Below are positions 9,219 through 17,756 of a stretch of DNA of 64,000 nt, one piece after another. Position numbers and translations under genes: made by a program. Position 1 is the stretch's first letter. Each line of letters begins with the position of its first letter. This DNA comes from an uncultured Pelagibacteraceae bacterium. GTDB lineage: Bacteria > Pseudomonadota > Alphaproteobacteria > Pelagibacterales > Pelagibacteraceae. The notes beneath the pieces are model-generated. The model searched no databases. It had not been told where the DNA came from and saw nothing but the letters and a program-made list of their open reading frames with translations. The stretch covers positions 16,996-80,995 of the forward strand of contig CACJNE010000006.1 of NCBI GenBank assembly GCA_902594675.1, in the 5' to 3' direction.

Positions 9219-9764
9219 ATGAAAATTATTTTAAAAAGTTTAATAGTCTTAACTTTATTTTTTAATCCGGTCTATTCAGCAGATAATAATCAATTAGATA
9301 AACTTTTTGAAAAACTTTTAGAAGATGGCGAAATCTCAGCAAGGGAAACTGAAATGAAAATTTGGGGTATTTGGACAACTCATCCAAAAGATCAAAACTT
9401 AACCAGTTTATTATCTAGAGGAACATCATTTATGAACAGTCAAGAATACCAAAAAGCTGAAAATATATTTACAACTGTTATCGAACTGGATCCAAAATGG
9501 GCTGAAGCGTGGAATAAGCGAGCTACAGTTCTTTATTTGATGGGTAAGTATCAAGCGTCACAAGATGACATTGATGAAGTTTTAAAATTAGAAAAAAGAC
9601 ATTTTGGAGCTTTATCAGGTCAAGGCCTAGTGCAAATGAAATTAAAAAACTATGAAAAAGCTTTAAGCAGCTACGAAAGAGTAAAAAAAATTTATCCATC
9701 AATGAGGTCACCAAAAATAATGATACCTCAAATAAAGGAACTAATTAAAGATCAATCTGTTTAA
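9219..9764 (+). CDS. Exported tetratricopeptide-repeat protein
   Basis: This 181-residue protein has an N-terminal signal peptide (basic MKIILK, then a hydrophobic run, likely cleaved after VYSA). About three TPR units follow between residues 65 and 170 (FMNSQEYQKAENIFTTVIEL, AWNKRATVLYLMGKYQASQ, GQGLVQMKLKNYEKALSSY). TPRs mediate protein-protein contacts; no catalytic domain is present. It sits between tldE and a periplasmic phosphatase-like gene with gaps of 6 and 1 bases. Its partner is unknown. Confidence 0.85.
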   Translation: MKIILKSLIVLTLFFNPVYSADNNQLDKLFEKLLEDGEISARETEMKIWGIWTTHPKDQNLTSLLSRGTSFMNSQEYQKAENIFTTVIELDPKWAEAWNKRATVLYLMGKYQASQDDIDEVLKLEKRHFGALSGQGLVQMKLKNYEKALSSYERVKKIYPSMRSPKIMIPQIKELIKDQSV

Positions 9765-9765
9765 G

Positions 9766-10314
9766 ATGAAAAAATTAATTTTAATTTTTTCAGTTTTATT
9801 ATTTCAATTAAATTATTCTTTTGCCAATGACAAAGTTATTGAATCTTTAAAAGAGGGAGGTAAACTTATATTTATAAGACATGCACTTGCTCCAGGTAAT
9901 GGTGATCCAGAAAATTTTGAATTGCAAGACTGTTATACTCAAAGAAATTTAAATGAAATAGGAATTCAGCAATCAAAAAAAATTGGATTAATTTTTAAAA
10001 AAAATGAGATTAAAATTGATAATATTTATTCTAGCGAGTGGTGCAGATGTAAAGATACTGCAAAATATGCTTTTGATGACTTTGAGACATTTGATGCTCT
10101 AAATTCATTCTACGATACAAGATTTGCAGCTAATGAGGATAAACAGATAAAAGACTTTTATGAATTTATAGACAGCATAGATAGTAAAAATAATATTGTA
10201 TTTGTTACGCACTACGTGGTTATTGGGGCAATTTTAAATATTGGAACATCTTCTGGTGAAATTGTTGTGACAGATAAAAACTTGAATATTATTGGATCAA
10301 TCGATACTTTATAA
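9766..10314 (+). CDS. Exported histidine phosphatase family protein
   Basis: This 182-residue protein has a signal peptide (cleavage likely after SFA, residue 20) and the histidine phosphatase core: FIRHA with Arg38 and nucleophile His39, a second arginine in EWCRCKDTA, and the distal catalytic histidine in FVTHYVVIG. Members hydrolyse phosphate esters or act on phosphohistidine and lipid phosphates; the substrate is not deducible. A periplasmic location follows from the signal peptide. It begins 1 base after the TPR gene stop. Confidence 0.85.
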   Translation: MKKLILIFSVLLFQLNYSFANDKVIESLKEGGKLIFIRHALAPGNGDPENFELQDCYTQRNLNEIGIQQSKKIGLIFKKNEIKIDNIYSSEWCRCKDTAKYAFDDFETFDALNSFYDTRFAANEDKQIKDFYEFIDSIDSKNNIVFVTHYVVIGAILNIGTSSGEIVVTDKNLNIIGSIDTL

Positions 10315-10326
10315 TATATAGAAATT

Positions 10327-10518
10327 ATGAAAACGATCTTTGTTATAGGCTCGAAAAAACATACACTTAAGTACACAAGAAAGATGCCTGAGGGAGAAGT
10401 AAAAAAAATGAAATCATTTGTGACAAACAAAGGTCAAAAATTAGAGAAAACGTCTAAATTCAAAATTCTTAAAATTTCCGAAGAAAAATCTGCAAGAACT
10501 TTTAAAATTAATTTATAA
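10327..10518 (+). CDS. Small basic hypothetical protein
   Basis: The ORF encodes 63 residues, very lysine-rich, with no signal peptide, membrane segment or recognised motif. It fits exactly between the phosphatase and the aminotransferase genes on the same strand, and its codon use is AT-rich like that of its neighbours, which supports a real gene. No strong ribosome binding site precedes the ATG. I do not recognise the family. Confidence 0.5.
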   Translation: MKTIFVIGSKKHTLKYTRKMPEGEVKKMKSFVTNKGQKLEKTSKFKILKISEEKSARTFKINL

Positions 10519-10541
10519 ATTTTTTTAAAATCAAATTAAAA

Positions 10542-11690
10542 ATGAAAAATTCAAAAAGAAGCAATGTTGATCCGTTTATTGTAATGGATGTAATGGAGTC
10601 TGCTAGAATAGCTGAAAAAAATGGCAAACATATTATACATATGGAAGTAGGGCAGCCAGGTACCCCAGCTCCAAAATTAGCAAAAAAATTTATCACTAAA
10701 GAAATATCCAATAATAACTTAGGCTATACGGTTACTCTTGGACTTCCTGCTTTGAGAGAACGTATCTCTCAGTTATACGGAGATTGGTACAACATTGATT
10801 TAAATCCAAATAGAGTTGTAATAACCGTAGGTTCATCTGGAGCTTTTATTTTATCTTTTACATCTTTGTTTAATATTGGTGATAGAGTGGGTATAGCATC
10901 ACCTGGCTATCCTAGTTACCGACAAATTTTAAAATCTCAAGATTTAATTCCAGTAGATATTCAAACTGAAATACAAAATAAATTTCAGCCAGTACCTGAA
11001 GATATTAAAAAAAATAATTTAAATGGTATTCTTGTTGCATCTCCTGCAAATCCTACTGGATCGATGGTTGATAAGGAGACTCTAAAAAATTTAATAAACA
11101 CTGCACAGGAAAATAATGTTAGCTTTATAAGTGATGAAATATACCACGGTATTCAATATGAAAATAATCCCACAACTGCGTTAGAAATTACAGACAAATG
11201 TTATGTTATAAATTCTTTTTCTAAATATTTTTCAATGACAGGTTGGCGAATAGGTTGGATGATTGTTCCAGAAGATCATGTAAGACAAGTAGAAAGATTA
11301 TCACAAAATTTATTTATATGTCCACCACATGTAAGCCAATTAACAGCGTTATCTGCAATGGACGCTAACATTGAATTAAATGAAAATGTAAATGTTTATA
11401 AAAAAAATAGAGAAATACTTTTAGAAGAATTACCTAAAGCTGGATTAGGAAAATTTTCTCCTCCTGATGGTGCATTTTATATTTATGTTGATATTTCTAA
11501 ATACTCCAATGATAGCCTTAATTTCTGTAAGGAAGTTTTAAATAAAGCAGGAGTTGCCATAACGCCTGGATTAGATTTTGATCAAAAAAGAGGTAATTCA
11601 ACAATAAGATTTTCTTACGCTAGAAGTACCGATGATATTGTTGAGGGCATGAAAAGAATTAACTTATTCATGAATGAAAATTACTTGTAA
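10542..11690 (+). CDS. PLP-dependent aminotransferase, class I/II
   Basis: This 382-residue fold-type I aminotransferase shows GYTVTLGLPALRERI near the substrate entrance, the ASPANPTG loop (166-173), SDEIYHGI and the Schiff-base Lys228 in NSFSKYFSMTGWRIGW, with a C-terminal RFSYARS arginine for the substrate carboxylate. It resembles aspartate/alanine-type transaminases. The amino donor and the pathway are not defined by neighbours. It is a cytoplasmic enzyme of normal length. Confidence 0.88.
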   Translation: MKNSKRSNVDPFIVMDVMESARIAEKNGKHIIHMEVGQPGTPAPKLAKKFITKEISNNNLGYTVTLGLPALRERISQLYGDWYNIDLNPNRVVITVGSSGAFILSFTSLFNIGDRVGIASPGYPSYRQILKSQDLIPVDIQTEIQNKFQPVPEDIKKNNLNGILVASPANPTGSMVDKETLKNLINTAQENNVSFISDEIYHGIQYENNPTTALEITDKCYVINSFSKYFSMTGWRIGWMIVPEDHVRQVERLSQNLFICPPHVSQLTALSAMDANIELNENVNVYKKNREILLEELPKAGLGKFSPPDGAFYIYVDISKYSNDSLNFCKEVLNKAGVAITPGLDFDQKRGNSTIRFSYARSTDDIVEGMKRINLFMNENYL

Positions 11691-11695
11691 GTAAT

Positions 11696-12262
11696 ATGAG
11701 AAAAATAATTATATTTTTTTTAATTTGTTTATCTTTTTATTTCCAATATTCTTCATCAATGGCATATGAAGAAGCTCCATATAATGTAGTTCATTCAACT
11801 GATACTTATGAGATAAGACACTATGAAGATAGGTTGGTAGTAGAAGTTGTTAATAAAAATGACGATAACAGTTTTAGAAAACTCTTTAGATACATTTCAG
11901 GACAAAACAATAAATCTGAGGAAATTAAAATGACAGTTCCAGTAACTCAAGGTGAAAAAGATGAAGGTTATTATATGCAATTCTATTTACCATCTAAATT
12001 TACTAAAGATAATACTCCTCTTCCGAATAACCCAGATATAAAAATTTCAACAATTAAAGAAGGTCATTTTGCAGTTATTCAGTATTCAGGTAGAGCATCT
12101 GATAATAATTTTTTAAAACACAGAGATATTCTGAATCAAAAGCTTCTTGAAGATAATATAAATATTAACGGACCTGCAATAAGAGCTACGTATAATGGTC
12201 CCTTTACATTACCTATGATGAGAAGAAATGAAGTAATGTTTAAAGTCTCTTGGAATAAATAA
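11696..12262 (+). CDS. SOUL family heme-binding protein, exported
   Basis: This 188-residue protein opens with a hydrophobic signal peptide (about 23 residues, ending near SSMA). It continues with the SOUL/HEBP-like pattern: EAPYNVVHSTDTYEIRHYED, a KMTVPV segment, YYMQFYLPSKF and a final NGPFTLPMMRRNEVMFKV. SOUL proteins bind heme or tetrapyrroles; the bacterial function is poorly defined. It starts 5 bases after the aminotransferase stop. Confidence 0.85.
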   Translation: MRKIIIFFLICLSFYFQYSSSMAYEEAPYNVVHSTDTYEIRHYEDRLVVEVVNKNDDNSFRKLFRYISGQNNKSEEIKMTVPVTQGEKDEGYYMQFYLPSKFTKDNTPLPNNPDIKISTIKEGHFAVIQYSGRASDNNFLKHRDILNQKLLEDNININGPAIRATYNGPFTLPMMRRNEVMFKVSWNK

Positions 12263-12338
12263 TTTCTAAAAACCTTTTTGTCATATCGTATAAAAACAAT
12301 ATTTATGTTTTATCGTCTCTTAATCAGAAAGGTAATGT

Positions 12339-12740
12339 ATGAAAAAAATAATAATCACTATATTTGCAATATTTGTTATAAATAATTCAGTTTTAGCTGA
12401 TGGACATGTAAAGAGAATTATATCTACAAGTCAAACTGGAATGGGTAACGATATAGTATATCCTTCAGGCAAAGCAAAGATAACTGCTTTTGAGTTTAAT
12501 GTTCCCGTTGGAGGTCCAGTTGTTCCTCATACCCACTCTTTTCCGGTATTAATAATGATTCAGCAAGGAGAGATTGAACTTACCCAAGGTGGTAAAAGTT
12601 ATATCTATAAAGCTGGAGATGCATTCGTAGAGGATGTAGGTGTAGTCCATGAATCAAAAAATATTGGAGATGTTCCTGTTAAAGCGATTGTTGTTGCGAT
12701 GGGAGTTGAAGGTCAAAAAATTATGACACCAGTAAAATAG
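12339..12740 (+). CDS. Exported cupin-domain protein
   Basis: This 133-residue protein has a signal peptide (cleavage likely after VLA, residue 20) and a single cupin barrel with both conserved motifs: PHTHSFPVLIMIQQGEIEL and AGDAFVEDVGVVHES. The histidines and glutamate would bind a metal. Catalytic role and ligand are unknown. A ribosome binding site (AAAGG, 12328-12332) lies just upstream of the ATG, and the gene is separated by 76 bases from the SOUL gene, so it may have its own promoter. Confidence 0.85.
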   Translation: MKKIIITIFAIFVINNSVLADGHVKRIISTSQTGMGNDIVYPSGKAKITAFEFNVPVGGPVVPHTHSFPVLIMIQQGEIELTQGGKSYIYKAGDAFVEDVGVVHESKNIGDVPVKAIVVAMGVEGQKIMTPVK

Positions 12741-12752
12741 GAAGGAAAAAAT

Positions 12753-12786
12753 ATGGGGCATATAAATATGATTGCCCCATATCTCA
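12753..12786 (-). terminator. Rho-independent terminator of the small minus-strand gene
   Basis: An 8-base perfect inverted repeat (12753-12760 with 12773-12780, ATGGGGCA/TGCCCCAT) has a 12-base loop. Read on the minus strand, the stem is followed by a run of T (12752-12745), as expected for a terminator of the gene ending at 12796. On the plus strand no T-run follows, so it would only weakly stop the cupin transcript. Confidence 0.7.
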
Positions 12787-12795
12787 TTCTTTAAG

Positions 12796-12987
12796 CTAAA
12801 ACTTTTTAGCCTCTTTTTTTAAGTGACCTAATGTTTCTCCTGAATTTTTTCCAGATTTGATAACGTATCCACTTGTGCCATTTGCATTAGTTTCTACAGT
12901 TTTCAAGTTTCGAAACATAAGTTGATTTAGCCTAGCGTTCTTTGAGCCTCGGCTAAACGAACTTAACACTCTGTGCATTCTTTTCAT
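12796..12987 (-). CDS. Small basic hypothetical protein with hairpin-rich leader
   Basis: From the ATG at 12987 the ORF gives 63 basic residues (MKRMHRVLSSFSRGSKNAR at the start) with no recognised domain. I chose this start because AAGGAG lies 5 bases upstream. The frame is also open for 28 more codons to an ATG at 13071, but that stretch lacks a ribosome binding site, has an unusually high third-position GC (about 11 of 28 codons) and is filled with hairpins, so it looks more like a leader. The first third of the 63-residue frame is also atypical in composition. The gene is isolated, ends at its own terminator and may be partly constrained at the RNA level. Confidence 0.5.
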   Translation of the reverse strand: MKRMHRVLSSFSRGSKNARLNQLMFRNLKTVETNANGTSGYVIKSGKNSGETLGHLKKEAKKF

Positions 12988-13075
12988 ACACTCTCCTTGT
13001 TTGTTTTTCCAAAACTCGCTTTTAACCGATGCGATATCGGTCTCTTTTTTACCATGAGATATGGTAAACATAATT
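12988..13075 (-). promoter_or_regulatory. Putative structured 5' leader RNA (tandem hairpins)
   Basis: Reading the minus strand, two perfect hairpins follow one another: TTTACCAT/ATGGTAAA with loop ATCTC (13069-13049), then ACCGAT/ATCGGT with loop ATCGC (about 13041-13025). A shorter GTTTT/AAAAC stem-loop follows, before the ribosome binding site at 12997-12993. The arrangement resembles a cis-regulatory RNA leader, although the same bases are open as a reading frame. It matches no riboswitch class that I can name. Confidence 0.4.
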
Positions 13076-13159
13076 TATCATTCTAGAAAATTGATTTCAA
13101 ATTATTAAAAAAAATAAAAGATCAAAATGGGTTTTATTAATTATATTTATCAACAAAAT

Positions 13160-14314
13160 TTAATTAGAATTAAATTGGATCCATTTACTATTATTCTTAC
13201 TTGACTTAATAACGTTTTCTATAAACTTCATTCCATCAATTCCATCATCAATTGTAGGATAACAATTATTTGACTTATCATATTCTTGTCTATCAATATT
13301 AGCTGATAACTCTTTGTAAACATCACTATAAATATTAGCAAAACCTTCTAAATAACCTTCTGGATGACCTTGGGGAATTCTTGTTACATTTTTAGCTTCA
13401 TCACTAGTAATATTGCTTCCTCTTGTAATGTTTTGAGCAGGGCTACCAAATTTAGTATAACTCAAGTAATTTGGATCTTCTTGTCTCCACTCAATTCCAG
13501 CATTTTCTCCATATATTCTAATTTTAAGATTATTTTCATTTCCAACTGCTACTTGGCTTGACCATATTGATCCTTTTGCACCCCCTTTAAATCTTAGCAT
13601 TATTTGGGCATTGTCATCTACTTTTCTCCCTTCAACAAATGTATGAATATCAGCTGAAATTTCATCTACCTCCAATCCAGTTATAAACCTAATCAAATTA
13701 TAAGCATGAGTTCCAATATCTCCTATACAACCACCAGCGCCAGATCTATTGGGATCAGTTCTCCATTCGGCTTGCTTTAATCCACTATCCTCTGCTTTTT
13801 TTGTTAACCAATCTTGTGGATATTCAGCTTGAATAACTCTTAAGGAACCCAAGTCCCCTTTTTGAACTAAAGATCTTGCATGTCGAACCATAGGATATCC
13901 AGTGTAATTATGTGTCAAAGCAAATATTAATTTTTTGCTTTCAATTACCTTTTTAAGATCTATTGCTTCCTTACTAGACATACCAATTGGCTTATCGCAA
14001 ATAATATGTATTCCATTTTCTGCAAAAATTTTTGCAATAGGTACATGTAAATGATTTGGAGTTACTATTGAAACTACATCAATACCATCTGCTCTAGTTG
14101 ACTCTTTTTCAGCCATCTCTTGATAGGTTTTATAGATTCTATCATTTTTTAAACCAAGATTTTTTCCAGTTTCTTTTGAATTTTCAAAGACAGATGAAAA
14201 TGATCCAGCAACTAATTCATAATACCCATCAAGTCTTAAAGCTATTCTGTGGACACTTCCAATAAAAGCATCTTTACCACCACCAACCATGCCGATGCGT
14301 ATTTTTCTATTCAT
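13160..14314 (-). CDS. Gfo/Idh/MocA family NAD(P)-dependent oxidoreductase
   Basis: This 384-residue protein has an N-terminal Rossmann fold (IGMVGGGKDAFIGSVHRIAL), the CDKPIG version of the family EKP motif (Lys expected to be catalytic) and the GGCIGDIGTHAYN segment with the acid-histidine pair. The family oxidises or epimerises sugars, inositols and their derivatives. Its start overlaps the stop of the isomerase-like gene by one base (TAATG), so the two are coupled. They lie divergent to a sugar ABC operon, which suggests they act on the imported substrate. Confidence 0.9.
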   Translation of the reverse strand: MNRKIRIGMVGGGKDAFIGSVHRIALRLDGYYELVAGSFSSVFENSKETGKNLGLKNDRIYKTYQEMAEKESTRADGIDVVSIVTPNHLHVPIAKIFAENGIHIICDKPIGMSSKEAIDLKKVIESKKLIFALTHNYTGYPMVRHARSLVQKGDLGSLRVIQAEYPQDWLTKKAEDSGLKQAEWRTDPNRSGAGGCIGDIGTHAYNLIRFITGLEVDEISADIHTFVEGRKVDDNAQIMLRFKGGAKGSIWSSQVAVGNENNLKIRIYGENAGIEWRQEDPNYLSYTKFGSPAQNITRGSNITSDEAKNVTRIPQGHPEGYLEGFANIYSDVYKELSANIDRQEYDKSNNCYPTIDDGIDGMKFIENVIKSSKNNSKWIQFNSN

Positions 14315-15369
14315 TAATTAATGCCAAGCATTTTTTTGTTTGCTTCATGGTCAGCTCCGCTACCTGCAAAATCATCAAAAGCTTTTTCTGTTGTATTAAT
14401 TATATGATTTTTAATAAATTCTGCTCCCTCTCTTGCTCCATCTTCTGGATGTTTAAGGCAGCATTCCCATTCAAGAACTGCCCAACCATCATAATCATAT
14501 GAAGTTAGTTTTGAAAATATAGATTTAAAATCAACTTGTCCATCACCAAGCGATCTAAATCTACCAGCTCTATTTACCCATGATTGAAATCCACCGTACA
14601 CTCCTTGTTTTCCAGATGGATTTAACTCAGCATCTTTAACGTGAAACATTTTTATCTTCTCATGATAAATGTCAATATGAGCTAAATAATCCAGATGCTG
14701 TAGAACATAATGACTTGGATCAAAAAGCATATTACATCTTTTGTGATTACCAACTCTTTCTAAGAACATTTCAAAAGTTACACCATCATGAAGATCTTCA
14801 CCTGGATGTATTTCATAACATAAATCAACCCCATTATTATCAAAGTGATCAAGAATGGGCTTCCATCTTTTTGATAGTTCATCAAATGCATTTTCAATTA
14901 ACCCTTCAGGTCTTTGAGGCCAAGGGTAAACATAAGGCCAAGCAAGTGCTCCTGAAAAAGTTACATGTTTATCTATTCCTAGACTGTTTGATGCTTTTCC
15001 AGCCATCATTAATTGATTTACAGCCCATTCTTGTCTTGCTTTGGGATTTCCTCTTACTTCAGGTGCAGCAAAACCATCAAAGGCAGTGTCATAAGCAGGA
15101 TGTACTGCAACAAGTTGACCTTGTAGGTGAGTTGATAATTCTGTAATTTCTAAATTGTGTGATTTAGCAATTCCTTTAATCTCATCACAATAATCTTTAC
15201 TTTCAGATGCTTTTTTTAAATCAATTAATCTACCGTCCCAACTTGGAATTTGTATACCTTTGTAACCAAGAGATGATGCCCATTTACAAATATTATCTAA
15301 AGAATTAAACGGTGCATCTTCGCCTACAAATTGTGCTAGGAAAATTGCAGGACCTTTTATTTTGTTCAT
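14314..15369 (-). CDS. Sugar phosphate isomerase/epimerase-like TIM-barrel protein
   Basis: The 351-residue protein fits the AP-endonuclease-2/xylose-isomerase-like TIM-barrel family: YKGIQIPSWD, ITELSTHLQGQLVAVHP, DLCYEIHPGEDLHDG, NMLFDPSHYVLQ, MFHVKDAEL and AVLEWECC place the usual metal-binding Glu, Asp, His and Glu residues on successive strands. Members isomerise or epimerise keto-sugars or dehydrated inositols. A good ribosome binding site (AAGGGG) precedes the ATG. The pairing with a Gfo/Idh/MocA dehydrogenase is a common sugar-catabolic module; the substrate is not known. Confidence 0.88.
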   Translation of the reverse strand: MNKIKGPAIFLAQFVGEDAPFNSLDNICKWASSLGYKGIQIPSWDGRLIDLKKASESKDYCDEIKGIAKSHNLEITELSTHLQGQLVAVHPAYDTAFDGFAAPEVRGNPKARQEWAVNQLMMAGKASNSLGIDKHVTFSGALAWPYVYPWPQRPEGLIENAFDELSKRWKPILDHFDNNGVDLCYEIHPGEDLHDGVTFEMFLERVGNHKRCNMLFDPSHYVLQHLDYLAHIDIYHEKIKMFHVKDAELNPSGKQGVYGGFQSWVNRAGRFRSLGDGQVDFKSIFSKLTSYDYDGWAVLEWECCLKHPEDGAREGAEFIKNHIINTTEKAFDDFAGSGADHEANKKMLGIN

Positions 15370-15485
15370 AATTCCCCTTTCTCTTTAATTTTTTACTCAA
15401 CTATTTTTTACAAAAAAAATACTAGCAGGCACAAGTCTTCTTGGATAGACTATTATTAAGAATAATTAAATTAATAGGAGATAAA

Positions 15486-16790
15486 ATGAAAAAAATAATG
15501 ATTTTATTGTTTGTTTCTCTATTTACTTTTTCTGCAAATTCAAATGCTAAGTCAATAACATTAGGATGGGCCGCTTGGGACCCTGCTAATGCATTACAAG
15601 AACTTACAAAAGAGTTTACAGCAGAGACAGGAATAGATGTTAACTTCGAATTCGTACCATGGCCTAATTTTGCTGATCGTATGTTGAACGAACTTAATAA
15701 CAAAGGTAAAACTTTTGACTTGTTAATTGGTGACTCACAATGGATCGGTGCTGGTGCAGTGTATGGACACTACGTAAAATTGAATGACTTTTTTGATAAA
15801 GAAGGAATTTCAATGAACGATTTCTCACCTGCAACAGTTTATGCTTATTCAACATGGCCAAAAGGAAGTGAAAACTATTATGCGCTACCAGCTATGGGAG
15901 ATGCATTAGCATGGGCTTATAGAAAAGACTGGTTTGATAGACCTGAGCTTAAATCCGAATTCAAAAAGAAACATGGTTATGATTTAGGTGTACCTGCTAG
16001 TTGGGATCAGCTATATGACATGTGTACTTTTTTCCAAGGAAGAGAAATTGATGGTCAAAAAAGATACGGTGCTGCTATAAATACAGAGCGTGGATCTGAA
16101 GGTATTACAATGGGTGTAACTGCTGCTATGTATGCATGGGGTATGGAGTATGAAAATCCAAACAAACCGTACGATATGGAAGGCTATTTCAATTCTCCGC
16201 AAGCAGTAGAAGCTGTAGAGTTCTATAGAAAATTATATGAGGACTGTGCTCCTCCAGGACACTCTGATGCTTATATGGTAGCAAACTTAGATGCATATAA
16301 ATCAGGACAAGTAGCATTCCAAATGAACTGGTATGCTTTTTGGCCAGGTGTTTCTAAAGAAGATAGCGACGGAAGAGTTAGTGGTTTCTTTGCAAATCCA
16401 AAACAAAACGTAGCTGCTGCAACATTAGGTGGACAAGGTATATCTGTTGTTAAATATTCAGATAAACAAGATCTTGCATTAGAATATATTAAATGGTTTG
16501 CAAGACCAGATGTACAGCAAAAATGGTGGGATTTAGGCGGATATTCATGTCATAATGATGTATTAAATTCACCATCGTTCCCTACATCTACAGTTTATGC
16601 ACAAGGTTTCTTGGACTCAATGGGAATTGTCAAAGATTTTTGGCAAGAACCAACATTTGTTGAGTTAATGTTACCTATGCAGGAAGCTATTCATGATTAC
16701 GTTGTTAATGGAAAAGGAACTGCTAAGGGCGCTCTAGATAAAATTATTGAAGAGTGGGTTGAAGTATTTGAAGCAGACGGAAAACTTTAA
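15486..16790 (+). CDS. Carbohydrate ABC transporter substrate-binding protein
   Basis: This 434-residue periplasmic binding protein of the extracellular solute-binding family 1 has a signal peptide ending near SNAK (residue ~20). I take the ATG at 15486 because AGGAG (15476-15480) lies at the right distance; a longer in-frame start at 15441 would ruin the signal peptide. Mature features include YALPAMGDALAWAYRKDWF, FNSPQAVEAVEFYRKLYEDC, QVAFQMNWYAFWPG and many aromatic residues suited to stack on sugars. It is the first gene of the importer operon and is followed by a strong terminator hairpin. Confidence 0.92.
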   Translation: MKKIMILLFVSLFTFSANSNAKSITLGWAAWDPANALQELTKEFTAETGIDVNFEFVPWPNFADRMLNELNNKGKTFDLLIGDSQWIGAGAVYGHYVKLNDFFDKEGISMNDFSPATVYAYSTWPKGSENYYALPAMGDALAWAYRKDWFDRPELKSEFKKKHGYDLGVPASWDQLYDMCTFFQGREIDGQKRYGAAINTERGSEGITMGVTAAMYAWGMEYENPNKPYDMEGYFNSPQAVEAVEFYRKLYEDCAPPGHSDAYMVANLDAYKSGQVAFQMNWYAFWPGVSKEDSDGRVSGFFANPKQNVAAATLGGQGISVVKYSDKQDLALEYIKWFARPDVQQKWWDLGGYSCHNDVLNSPSFPTSTVYAQGFLDSMGIVKDFWQEPTFVELMLPMQEAIHDYVVNGKGTAKGALDKIIEEWVEVFEADGKL

Positions 16791-16811
16791 CATTAATATT
16801 TAAAAATATAC

Positions 16812-16845
16812 AAAAAAAAGGGGGGTAATATCTCCCCTTTTTTTT
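16812..16845 (+). terminator. Intra-operon terminator after the binding-protein gene
   Basis: The stem is eight A plus GGGG (16812-16823) against CCCC plus eight T (16834-16845), with a loop of about 10 bases. This is a classical Rho-independent terminator. It sits between the binding-protein and permease genes, so it probably lets part of the transcription through and keeps the binding protein in excess. Confidence 0.85.
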
Positions 16846-16856
16846 AAAAAAATCAT

Positions 16857-17756
16857 ATGAGCGTTAAAAAAAAATTTAAAGGACTTTCTGATAAGGCTGT
16901 AGCATGGCTTTTCATTGGACCATCTGTCTTTCTTTTATTGGCGATAAATATTTATCCTTTGATTTATGCAATCAGAATGTCTTTTACAAATTTTTACGCA
17001 AATAAAATTGGGAGAGAACCACAGTTTGTCGGTTTAAAAAATTATATAAAAGTTCTCAATAAAGAGGCCATATGGGAAAAAATGCAGGTTACTGCAAACT
17101 TTATGTTTTGGACTTTGTTACTTCAGGCAGTAATTGGATTAGGTTTGGCTTTATTATTAAACAGGAAATTTAAAGGTAATGAATTATTAACCACACTAAT
17201 AGTATTACCAATGATGTTGTCGCCTGCTGTTGTGGGTGTTTTTTGGACTTATCTTTATAATCCTCAGGTAGGTTTATTTAATTATGTAGTAAACTTTTTT
17301 TACGATTTTGGAAGTTTTGATATGATTGGTTCAAGTGAACTCGCACCTTGGTCGATAGTTATAGTTGATACTTGGATGTGGACACCTTTTACAATGTTGA
17401 TTTGTTTAGCTGGTCTAAGATCAGTTCCAAATTATTTATATGAGGCTGCTGAAGTTGATAGAGCTAGTAAATGGCAACAATTTATATACATCACACTACC
17501 ATCTGTATTACCATTTTTATTATTGGCTTTGTTATTTAGAGGGATCGAGAATTTCAAAATGTTCGATATGGTCGTTGAACTTACATCTGGTGGCCCTGGT
17601 TCAGCTACAGAGCTCGCCTCAATCAATTTAAAAAGAGAAGCATTTGAAAAATGGAAAACCGGTTATAGTTCAGCTTTTGCTGTCATTTTATTTGTAACTA
17701 TTTTTGGTTTTGGAAATGTTTATGTAAAAGTAATGAATAAAATAAAGGAACGCTGA
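16857..17756 (+). CDS. Carbohydrate ABC transporter permease (MalF/UgpA type)
   Basis: This 299-residue inner-membrane protein has about six membrane segments (first at ~13-35). The EAA loop YLYEAAEVDRASKWQQFIYITLP (near 197-219, with conserved EAA and G-like positions) contacts the ATPase. The N-terminal FIGPSVFLLLAINIYPLIYAIRMSF is typical of MalF/UgpA-like subunits. It shares a TGATG overlap with the second permease and should form a heterodimer with it. Confidence 0.92.
   Translation: MSVKKKFKGLSDKAVAWLFIGPSVFLLLAINIYPLIYAIRMSFTNFYANKIGREPQFVGLKNYIKVLNKEAIWEKMQVTANFMFWTLLLQAVIGLGLALLLNRKFKGNELLTTLIVLPMMLSPAVVGVFWTYLYNPQVGLFNYVVNFFYDFGSFDMIGSSELAPWSIVIVDTWMWTPFTMLICLAGLRSVPNYLYEAAEVDRASKWQQFIYITLPSVLPFLLLALLFRGIENFKMFDMVVELTSGGPGSATELASINLKREAFEKWKTGYSSAFAVILFVTIFGFGNVYVKVMNKIKER

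Noticed and set aside
14715..15146. A 143-codon plus-strand frame inside the isomerase-like gene
   Set aside because: Its composition (rich in H, Q and L) is typical of an antisense shadow, and the minus-strand gene has clear TIM-barrel motifs.
15441..15485. Longer start for the ABC binding protein
   Set aside because: It would add 15 residues before a perfect signal peptide; AGGAG sits ideally for the ATG at 15486.
15422..15703. A minus-strand 93-codon frame over the binding-protein start
   Set aside because: It is antisense to the signal peptide and mature N-terminus of the binding protein; no ribosome binding site or family match.
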